From positions 1 to 6,605 of the forward strand of contig CALEOQ010000528.1 in assembly GCA_937910255.1 (NCBI GenBank): a stretch of DNA of 6,605 nt, read 5' to 3'. The notes below the pieces were generated by a model, which saw nothing but the letters and a program-made list of their open reading frames with translations, searched no databases and was not told the DNA's origin. Shown piece by piece: positions 1 to 6,605 of the stretch (position 1 is the first letter of the stretch; each line of letters opens with the position of its first letter). The stretch is from an uncultured Caulobacteraceae bacterium. GTDB lineage: Bacteria; Pseudomonadota; Alphaproteobacteria; Caulobacterales; Caulobacteraceae. Made by a program: the position numbers and the translations under genes.

Positions 1-67
1 CGCAAAGGCGCGCGAAATAGGCCGCCGCAAGGCCCGCCAGGACCGAGACGATGACGATCACCGCCAT
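1..67 (-). CDS. Partial unrecognised membrane-protein frame running off the left edge
   Basis: From an ATG at 67-65 the frame reads MAVIVIVSVLAGLAAAYF then ARLC before the window ends. This is a clear hydrophobic segment of about 18 residues, consistent with a transmembrane helix or signal anchor. Third codon positions are mostly G or C, as in the confident genes. The same frame is open further upstream to a TAA at 166-164 and reads RRRLIAAQLQARHAWR just before the ATG, so translation could begin earlier, for example at GTG 157-155. No convincing Shine-Dalgarno sequence precedes either choice. It is not the missing C-terminus of the neighbouring RND transporter, because none of the TM8 to TM10 family sequence is present in any frame. 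I do not recognise the family. A basic, amphipathic N-terminus followed by one helix would suit a sensor kinase or another inner-membrane protein, but that is a guess. Confidence 0.4.
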   Translation of the reverse strand, partial: MAVIVIVSVLAGLAAAYFARLC

Positions 68-102
68 GCGCCAGGCGTGCCGCGCCTGCAGCTGCGCTGC
101 AA

Positions 103-2706
103 TCAGCCGGCGTCGGCCGGAAAGGCGTCGAAGGGAGGGGGGGAGGGGCCAGCGCACAGGGCCTTATGCCCGGCCCGGGCGCCGCCGCCCCAGATGACGC
201 CGACGCCGCCGGGCTGCTTGTCCACCTCGGCTTCGAAAAAGGCGATGGCGTCGCCGATCGTGTAGCCGGGATTGAGCTGGGCGCTGAGATTGATGGACCT
301 GGAGCGGTCGGTGCGCTCTCGGTCCGGCGTGTCGCCGCGAACCTCTGAGGTGACCACCGAGGCCAGCGGAATGGTCTCGCCAGATTCGGAGCGCACATAG
401 AGGTTGTTGAGATCCTCCTGGGTCATCCGCTGCTCGCGGCCGGTCTGCAGGATGACGTCGTATTCGCGGCCTTCGCGAATATAGGTGGTCACCCGCCGCG
501 AGCCGAACATGGTCTCCATGGCGCGGCCGACCGCCTGGGTCGTGACGCCCAGGGCTGCGGCCTTTTCCCGGTCGATGGTGACCAGCAGGCGCGGCGAGGT
601 CGGCTCGTAATCCAGCCGCACCCGGGCGAGGCCGGGATTCTGCTCGGCGGCGGCCTGGATCGGGCGCAGCCAGTCGGCGATCTGGTCATACTCGGCGCCA
701 ATGGCGATCAGGTCGACGCTGTTGCCTTCACTGCCGCGAAGGGCCGGGCGCACAAAGGCGATGGCGCGCACTTCGGTGAACTCGGCCAGCTCCTTGTTGA
801 GCTGGGCGGCCAGTTCATTGGAGTCCACGCCGCCTTCGGGGACGGTCACATTGCCATTGCCGGTGTTGTACTGCTGGCCCCCGAAGCGGGGCATGGAGAT
901 CAGGTAGCGAGACACCTCGCCGGCCTCATACATCTCCATGAGGCGGGCCTCGATCTGCTTCACCGCATCATAGGTGTAGTCATAGCCGGCCCCCTCGGGG
1001 CCGTTGATGCTGATATCGACCCGGCCGCGGTCCTCCTCGGGCACCAGTTCGCTGGGCAGGTAGGTGAACACCCCAAGGGCCGCGATCGCCAGGACGACCA
1101 CCAGGCCGCCGGTCGCCCAGGTCGCCGCGGGCCTGCCCAGCAGGAACTCAAGCGAGGCGTGGTAGGAATTGCGCAGCCTGTCCATCGAGCCATCGACGGT
1201 GCGGGCCAGCCAGCCCTGCCCCTTGGCGGGCCGCAGCAGTTTGGACGCCAGCATGGGCGACAGGCTGAGCGCCAGCAGGGACGAGAAGGCGACGGCCGCG
1301 GCGACGGCCACGGCGAGCTCGACGAACAGCCGGCCAATATAGCCGGGCAGGAACATCAGCGGCGCAAACACCGACATCAGCACGATGGTGGTGGCGACCA
1401 CGGCGAAGAAGACCTGGCGCGTCCCGCGCTGGGCGGCCACGGGCGCCGGCTCCCCCTCGTCGATCCGCCTCTGGATGTTCTCGACCACCACGATGGCGTC
1501 ATCCACCACCAGGCCGATGGCCAGCACCAGGGCCAGCAGGGTCAGCAGGTTGAGGGAGAAGCCCAGGGGCGCCAGGACGATGAAGGTCGACAGGATGCAG
1601 ATGGGTGCGACCACGGTCGGAATGATGGCCGCCCGCCAGGTGCCCAGGAAGATGAAGTTCACCAGCCCGACGATCGCCAGGCAGATGCCCATGGTGATCC
1701 AGACCTCTTCCAGAGCGTGCCGGGTGAAGAGGGTGAAGTCGACGGCGACTTTGAGCTCGGTGCCCTCCGGCAAGCCCCGGTTCAGCTCCGGTAGAAGGGC
1801 ATTGATGCCGTCGGAAATCTCCAGGTCATTGGCCTGGGACTGGCGGGTCACGGCGATGCCGACCAGGTCGCGGCCATTGGATCGGAACATGCGCCGACGC
1901 TCGTCGGCCTCCTCCGACACCCGGGCGATATCGCCCAGACGGGTCACGTAGCCGCCATCGCCCGGCGAGGTCACGGGCAGATTGGCGAACTCTTCGGCCG
2001 TGGAGTAGCCCCGGGCGACCCGGATGGTGAAGTCCTTGGCTGCCGCCTCCAGAGACCCGGCGGGCAGCTCCAGGTTCTGGGCGTTCAGGGCGTTTTCCAC
2101 GTCCGTGACGGTGATGTCGCGGGACGCCATGGCCTGGGGGTCGAGCCAGATCCGCATGGCGTAGTTCTGCGCCCCGCCCACGCCCACCTGCGCCACGCCC
2201 GGCACCGTCGAAACCCGTTCGACCAGGTAGCGGTTGGCGTAGTCGGTCAGCTGCAGGCGGTTCAGGGTGGTGGACGACAGACCCAGGAAGATGATCGGCT
2301 GGGCGTCGGCGTCGGCCTTGCGGATCTGCGGCGGGTCTGCCTGCAGGGGCAGGTTGGCCGACACGCGGGACACCGCGTCGCGGACATCGTTGGCGGCGGC
2401 GTCGAGGTCGCGGCTGAGCTTGAACTGGATGTTGATGCGCGAGGAGCCGTCGCGGGACCCGGAGGTCATGCGATCGACGCCTTCGATGCCGGCGACCTGG
2501 CGCTCGATCACCTCGGTGATCCGCTCCTCGATCACTTCAGACGAGGCGCCGCGATAGTCGGTGCTGATCGAGATGACCGGCGGATCGACGGCCGGCAACT
2601 CCCGGACCGTCATCTGGGTGAAGGAGGCGAGCCCCACCACGCAGAGGATGATCGCCGCGACGGCGGCGAACACGGGACGACGGACGGAGAGGTCCGAAAG
2701 GGTCAT
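103..2706 (-). CDS. RND multidrug efflux transporter (HAE-1/AcrB type), C-terminally truncated
   Basis: Inner-membrane proton/drug antiporter subunit of a tripartite efflux pump. Visible in order are TM1 (about residues 11-30), the first periplasmic porter loop (31-335), TM2-TM6 (about 337-490), TM7 (about 532-550) and the second periplasmic loop (551 onward). TM4 carries the proton-relay pair D402-D403 in GLVVDDAIVVVEN, matching AcrB D407/D408. Family-like sequence continues to about residue 841 (PGGVGVIWGG) and is then replaced by a low-complexity tail ending FPADAG. Homologues are about 1,020-1,050 residues, so TM8-TM12 and the relay lysine (AcrB K940) are absent. The product as written should not work as a pump. 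The ATG overlaps the adaptor stop as ATGA (2703-2706), indicating translational coupling. No other frame to the left restores the family sequence, so a simple frameshift does not explain the loss. A chimeric assembly or a real rearrangement near 172-187 would. The family call is firm; the substrate is unknown. Confidence 0.93.
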   Translation of the reverse strand: MTLSDLSVRRPVFAAVAAIILCVVGLASFTQMTVRELPAVDPPVISISTDYRGASSEVIEERITEVIERQVAGIEGVDRMTSGSRDGSSRINIQFKLSRDLDAAANDVRDAVSRVSANLPLQADPPQIRKADADAQPIIFLGLSSTTLNRLQLTDYANRYLVERVSTVPGVAQVGVGGAQNYAMRIWLDPQAMASRDITVTDVENALNAQNLELPAGSLEAAAKDFTIRVARGYSTAEEFANLPVTSPGDGGYVTRLGDIARVSEEADERRRMFRSNGRDLVGIAVTRQSQANDLEISDGINALLPELNRGLPEGTELKVAVDFTLFTRHALEEVWITMGICLAIVGLVNFIFLGTWRAAIIPTVVAPICILSTFIVLAPLGFSLNLLTLLALVLAIGLVVDDAIVVVENIQRRIDEGEPAPVAAQRGTRQVFFAVVATTIVLMSVFAPLMFLPGYIGRLFVELAVAVAAAVAFSSLLALSLSPMLASKLLRPAKGQGWLARTVDGSMDRLRNSYHASLEFLLGRPAATWATGGLVVVLAIAALGVFTYLPSELVPEEDRGRVDISINGPEGAGYDYTYDAVKQIEARLMEMYEAGEVSRYLISMPRFGGQQYNTGNGNVTVPEGGVDSNELAAQLNKELAEFTEVRAIAFVRPALRGSEGNSVDLIAIGAEYDQIADWLRPIQAAAEQNPGLARVRLDYEPTSPRLLVTIDREKAAALGVTTQAVGRAMETMFGSRRVTTYIREGREYDVILQTGREQRMTQEDLNNLYVRSESGETIPLASVVTSEVRGDTPDRERTDRSRSINLSAQLNPGYTIGDAIAFFEAEVDKQPGGVGVIWGGGARAGHKALCAGPSPPPFDAFPADAG
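133..148 (+). other. G-run tract with quadruplex potential at the RND break region
   Basis: The plus strand has GGG, A, a run of seven G, A, then GGGG. This can be parsed as four G-triplets separated by single-base loops. It lies between the end of family-like RND sequence (about 172-187) and the unrelated left-edge frame. Such a tract can form a G-quadruplex and is also a known trouble spot for sequencing and assembly. On the minus strand it is a C-rich run inside the aberrant tail of the RND frame, coding a proline-rich stretch. I claim only the sequence pattern; a function is not shown. Confidence 0.5.
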
Positions 2707-3857
2707 GCGCCTGGCCGTTTCGCCGCGGGCTCTACGCCGGCGACGTCAGAGGGGGTTGGGGTTTTGGCGATCCGCACCGGCTGGCCGCCCGTCACCTTGT
2801 TCACGCCGTTGGCCACGATGCGGTCTCCAGCCTCCAGACCGTCCCGGATCTCGACAAAGCCGTTCTGGCGCATGCCGGCGACCACCGGCCGCTGTTCGGC
2901 CCGGGGGCCGTTCTCGCCCTCGGCGATCAGGAAGACGAAAGAGGACGAGCCCTGCACCGAAACGGACGCCTCCGGCACGGCCAGGCTCTCGCGCTGGCCC
3001 CGCGACAGGGCGATCCGCATCATCATGCCCGGCCGCAGCAGCCGGTCGGGATTGGGGAAGATGGCCCGGGCGGTGATGGCGCGGGTGGATTCATCGACCC
3101 GGGTGTCCAGGGTCTCGATCTGTCCGCGGATCTGGGTGTCGGGATAGACGTCGCTGGTGGCGACGATGGTCTGCCCCGCCCGCAACCCGGCCAGATAACG
3201 CTCGGGCACCTGGAAATCGACGCGGATCGAGGACAGGTCGTCGAGGGTGACGATGGTGGAGCCCGGATTGACCAGGGCGCCCGGGGTGATGTCGGTCAGG
3301 CCGACCACGCCGGCGAAGGGGGCGCGGATCAGGCGGTCGCCGCGCCGGGCCTCGGCGGCGGCGAGATCAGCCTTGGCCGTGCGATAGGCCGCCTGATGCT
3401 CTTCCACCGCGGCCTGGGAGGCGAAGCCCTGCTCGGCCAGGGTGTTCCAGCGCTCCAGGGTCTGCTGCGCCTGCAGCAGGCGGGCCCGGGCCTGTTCGAC
3501 GCCGGCGTTCTGTTCGGCGTCCTTCAGCTCGACCAGGACCTCGCCCTTGGACACAAACTGTCCGTCGGTGAACCGCACCCGCTCCACCAGCTGCGTGGCT
3601 GCAGCGGTCAGGGTGACGGACTGGCGGCCCTTGGCCACGCCCAGCAGCTCGACCGTGTCGTTGAAACTCCGGGTGCTCACGGCGGTCGCCGCCACCGGCA
3701 CGCCGCCGCCGCCAGGGCCTCCAGGTCCCCCAGGCCCGCCGGCATGCACCTGCTCGCCGCCCATGACGATCCGCAGGCCGCCGACGATAACCATGATAAG
3801 GACGATGACCAGGGCGCCGGCGAGGAAGAAATGGCGTCTTACCAAAGCGGGCTCCAT
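2703..3857 (-). CDS. RND efflux periplasmic adaptor subunit (membrane fusion protein, AcrA/MexA family)
   Basis: Bridges an inner-membrane RND transporter and an outer-membrane channel. At 384 residues the length is normal. Visible in order: N-terminal helix (about 11-28) with no lipobox cysteine, so probably an uncleaved anchor or signal; a glycine/proline linker (40-52); first lipoyl half (about 90-112, VRFTDGQFVSKGEVLVELKD); alpha-helical hairpin (about 113-172, rich in A, Q and E); second lipoyl half (about 173-206, IRAPFAGVVGLTDITPG); beta-barrel (about 208-288, with VDFQVPE and LLRPGMMMRI); and membrane-proximal domain (about 289-365). The stop overlaps the transporter start by ATGA, so the two are co-translated. 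The start is uncertain. A GGAG lies only 2 nt before the ATG, whereas a second GGAG (3855-3852) sits 6 nt before an in-frame TTG at 3845-3843, which would give 380 residues. No TolC-like gene or regulator is visible beside it. Confidence 0.95.
   Translation of the reverse strand: MEPALVRRHFFLAGALVIVLIMVIVGGLRIVMGGEQVHAGGPGGPGGPGGGGVPVAATAVSTRSFNDTVELLGVAKGRQSVTLTAAATQLVERVRFTDGQFVSKGEVLVELKDAEQNAGVEQARARLLQAQQTLERWNTLAEQGFASQAAVEEHQAAYRTAKADLAAAEARRGDRLIRAPFAGVVGLTDITPGALVNPGSTIVTLDDLSSIRVDFQVPERYLAGLRAGQTIVATSDVYPDTQIRGQIETLDTRVDESTRAITARAIFPNPDRLLRPGMMMRIALSRGQRESLAVPEASVSVQGSSSFVFLIAEGENGPRAEQRPVVAGMRQNGFVEIRDGLEAGDRIVANGVNKVTGGQPVRIAKTPTPSDVAGVEPAAKRPGA
3712..3738 (-). repeat. Three 9-bp tandem repeats coding a GGP linker
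   Basis: On the plus strand the units are CCAGGGCCT, CCAGGTCCC and CCAGGCCCG, which share the CCAGG core and vary mainly at third codon positions. In the adaptor frame they encode repeated Gly-Gly-Pro within residues 40-52, followed by a short run of glycines. The repeat lies between the N-terminal helix and the first lipoyl half, where a flexible spacer from the membrane would be tolerated. In-frame 9-bp units can expand or contract without breaking the gene. Confidence 0.75.
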
Positions 3858-3975
3858 CGCTCCGGCGGGGGAGCGTGCGAATGACGTGACACGGACAATA
3901 GGACTCAGCGGAAAGGCTTACGCCGCGTCCAGTAACAGAACGATGGCCGTTCGTGTCGGCCTTGAAACACGGGGG

Positions 3976-4006
3976 CGCTCGCTAATTATTCGAGCTGTCC
4001 TAACAA
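3976..4006 (-). promoter_or_regulatory. AT-rich, partly palindromic patch upstream of the efflux operon (candidate operator/promoter)
   Basis: Within otherwise GC-rich sequence, about 120 nt before the adaptor start, there is an AT-rich island with two overlapping symmetries. One is GCTCG (3977-3981) and CGAGC (3991-3995) around a 9-nt AT-rich spacer. The other is TTA-N4-AGCT-N4-TAA at 3986-4003. Efflux operons of this type are commonly controlled by TetR- or MarR-family repressors binding palindromes near the promoter, so this is the best operator candidate in the 233-bp gap (3858-4090). I could not place a convincing -35/-10 pair with 16-18 nt spacing. A second short inverted repeat, GAACG (3938-3942) with CGTTC (3948-3952), lies between this patch and the gene. 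Both could be chance. Confidence 0.25.
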
Positions 4007-4050
4007 AAAGATGCCCTCGGCCGCCTATGAAAATATCGCCAGGTGGTCAA

Positions 4051-4079
4051 GACGCAGGCTGGCCCCGCCCGCCTGCGTC
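4051..4079 (-). terminator. Hairpin after the aldolase-family gene, probable transcription terminator
   Basis: A perfect 9-bp inverted repeat, GACGCAGGC (4051-4059) and GCCTGCGTC (4071-4079), has an 11-nt loop. It starts 11 nt past the stop codon of the aldolase-family gene on the minus strand. The stem is GC-rich and stable, but only TTGA follows it, so the usual run of U is missing. It may be a weak intrinsic terminator or a 3'-end stabilising hairpin. Its position separates the glpK/aldolase pair from the efflux operon. Confidence 0.5.
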
Positions 4080-4090
4080 GGTTCTGTCGA

Positions 4091-4858
4091 TCAGGCGTCG
4101 TAGCCCGGTGATTCGCGATCGAGCCGGCGCAGGCAGCCGGGCCAGGCGAGCTTGCCGCCGATGCCGCGGGCCACCTGGCCGCGAACCTCAGCCTGTGACG
4201 CCTCGGGGGCGAACAGGACATTCTCCCGGCCGGCCGACAGGGCCATGACCTGCTGCTTGCAGGCGCGCTCCAGATAGAACATGCCGATCCAGCAATCGGC
4301 GGCGCTCGACCCCACCGACAGGGTGCCGTGGTTGCGCAGCAGCATCAGGGTCTTGTCGCCGATATCGGCCACCAGCCGTTCGCGCTCGTCCAGGTTCAGG
4401 GCGATGCCTTCATAGTCGTGATAGGCGAGCCTCGGCAGCACGATCAGGGCGTGCTGCGACAGGGGCAGCAGCCCCTCCTTCTGGGCGGCGACGGCGACGC
4501 CCTGGTCGGAATGCAGGTGCATCACGAACTTGGCGTCCTCCCGGGCCTCATGGATGGCCGAGTGGATGGTGAAGCCCGCCGGATTGATGAAGTAGGGCGT
4601 GTCCTGGAGGATGTTTCCCTGGAGGTCGATCTTGACCAGGGACGAGGCGGTGATCTCCTCGAACAGCATCCCATAGGGGTTGATCAGGAAGTGGTGCTCG
4701 GGCCCCGGAATGCGGGCCGAAATGTGGGTGTAGATCAGGTCGTCCCACCCGTGCAGCGCCACCAGCCGATAGAGCGCGGCCAGCTCCACCCGGGCCTGCC
4801 ACTCCTCGGTGCTCACCTTGCCTTGCAGCGACATCACGCCAGCAGATCCGTCGGCCAT
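4091..4858 (-). CDS. Class II aldolase/adducin-domain protein (adducin-head subgroup)
   Basis: Cytoplasmic protein of 255 residues covering one whole class II aldolase/adducin domain. The family includes zinc-dependent sugar-phosphate aldolases and epimerases (FucA, AraD) and the head of animal adducin. Visible metal-site candidates are H114 and H116 in VMHLHSDQG and H177 in LRNHGTLSVG. The sequence follows the adducin-type pattern, with GWDDLIYTHISAR (37-49), ITASSLVKIDLQGNI (69-83), NPAGFTIHSAIHEAR (92-106) and YHDYEGIAL (146-154). Where FucA has its catalytic Glu73, alignment through the following His places G95, so ordinary retro-aldol chemistry may not apply. The substrate is unknown; metal binding is likely. 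The start is supported by an AAGGGAGG ribosome-binding site 5 nt upstream. It lies 76 bp after glpK on the same strand with no obvious terminator between, so co-transcription is plausible. Family membership is sure; function is not. Confidence 0.92.
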   Translation of the reverse strand: MADGSAGVMSLQGKVSTEEWQARVELAALYRLVALHGWDDLIYTHISARIPGPEHHFLINPYGMLFEEITASSLVKIDLQGNILQDTPYFINPAGFTIHSAIHEAREDAKFVMHLHSDQGVAVAAQKEGLLPLSQHALIVLPRLAYHDYEGIALNLDERERLVADIGDKTLMLLRNHGTLSVGSSAADCWIGMFYLERACKQQVMALSAGRENVLFAPEASQAEVRGQVARGIGGKLAWPGCLRRLDRESPGYDA

Positions 4859-4863
4859 AGCGG

Positions 4864-4871
4864 CCTCCCTT
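4864..4871 (-). promoter_or_regulatory. Strong Shine-Dalgarno site for the aldolase-family gene
   Basis: On the minus strand AAGGGAGG ends 5 nt before the ATG at 4858-4856. It favours this start over the second in-frame methionine (residue 9, MSLQGK). It is the best-matching ribosome-binding site in the window. Confidence 0.75.
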
Positions 4872-4934
4872 CGAGTTCTTGTTCTGTCCCTTAAGAGTCC
4901 CCCTCCAGCCGTCGATCGTCAAGGGCGAGGGCGA

Positions 4935-6431
<1,497 letters not shown>

Positions 6432-6490
6432 ATCGATCTGCTCCTCACGTCACTGTCTGCTGAACTGCGGCGATTTGGTTGGCGCCGGTT

Positions 6491-6554
6491 AGATCGGAAG
6501 AGCACACGTCTGAACTCCAGTCACGTCGTAATCTCGTATGCCGTCTTCTGCTTG
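6491..6554 (+). other. Illumina TruSeq-type 3' adapter with 6-base index (contamination)
   Basis: The sequence begins AGATCGGAAGAGCACACGTC and continues exactly as the TruSeq indexed adapter. It then has a 6-base index GTCGTA (6525-6530) and the P7 end starting ATCTCGTATGCC and finishing CTGCTTG at 6554. No natural gene explains a 58-base match to adapter flanking a variable hexamer. The genuine insert therefore ends at 6490, the A at 6491 being the A-tail/ligation base. The index is not one I recall from the standard 24-member LT set, so it may be a custom index or contain an error. Confidence 0.98.
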
Positions 6555-6605
6555 AAAAAAAACAAGAAGAACTGATACAGCACGGTCGCAGGAACTGAGT
6601 GTAGC
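6555..6605 (+). other. Post-adapter tail, probably not genomic
   Basis: Eight A residues follow directly after the last adapter base, then 43 bases that match nothing I recognise. The composition is lower in GC than the rest of the window. A run of A after the end of the P7 adapter is the usual signature of a read passing the end of its template, followed by noise calls. I find no gene here and would not annotate anything in it. Confidence 0.8.

Noticed and set aside
103..190. A simple frameshift as the cause of the short RND protein
   Set aside because: All three minus-strand frames to the left were read, and none resumes TM8-type sequence. Only about 180 bases remain, too few for the missing 160-180 residues, although the first part should have been visible.
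1159..1951. Plus-strand frames of 188-211 codons inside the RND gene
   Set aside because: They are antisense shadows of the TM2-TM6 region, rich in Gln, His and Arg, with no recognisable protein features.
4036..4050. TTGACC just after the 4051-4079 hairpin as the efflux operon -35 box
   Set aside because: At 17-nt spacing the -10 position reads TAGGCG, and the nearby TATTTT is only 9 nt away. Neither makes a credible promoter.
3442..4248. Plus-strand frame with a collagen-like Gly-Pro-Pro run
   Set aside because: The run is the reverse complement of the GGP linker in the adaptor gene. The rest is low-complexity antisense of two genes, with no start signal.
4895..4922. TTGACG (4922-4917, minus strand) as a -35 box for the aldolase-family gene
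   Set aside because: The hexamer is good, but no acceptable -10 sequence lies 16-18 nt downstream (GACTCT is a poor match), so I do not call a promoter.

Overview
The window is high-GC DNA with strong G/C preference at third codon positions. It most resembles an alphaproteobacterium, and I would guess Caulobacterales (Caulobacter or Phenylobacterium type). That placement is inferred from composition and protein style only; there is no rRNA or marker gene. All four recognisable genes lie on the minus strand, so the locus reads from right to left.

Right to left, the layout is as follows. A complete glycerol kinase gene (glpK, 6431-4935) is followed after 76 bp by a class II aldolase/adducin-family gene (4858-4091). 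A 9-bp-stem hairpin (4051-4079) follows it and probably marks the end of that transcript. A 233-bp intergenic stretch with an AT-rich, partly palindromic patch then leads into an efflux operon. That operon has an RND periplasmic adaptor (3857-2703) overlapping by ATGA with an RND inner-membrane transporter gene (2706-103). The transporter gene is broken. Family-like sequence stops near residue 841 and the frame closes after 867 codons, so TM8-TM12 are missing. Left of the break (about 1-170) lies unrelated sequence holding the start of another, unrecognised membrane-protein frame that runs off the edge.

The right edge is not genomic. Positions 6491-6554 are an Illumina TruSeq-type 3' adapter with a 6-base index, and 6555-6605 is poly-A plus unassignable bases beyond the adapter. 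The window is therefore a draft contig with an untrimmed end. This makes a chimeric join at the left (broken RND gene) a serious alternative to a real mutation.

As biology, the window holds two ordinary modules: glycerol phosphorylation beside a non-canonical class II aldolase relative, and a two-gene tripartite-pump operon whose outer-membrane partner is not in view. I see no CRISPR array, tRNA, rRNA, insertion sequence or phage gene, and no convincing undescribed system. The points worth a second look are the two artefact-like ends, the apparent loss of the known allosteric sites in the glycerol kinase, and the missing catalytic acid in the aldolase-like protein.
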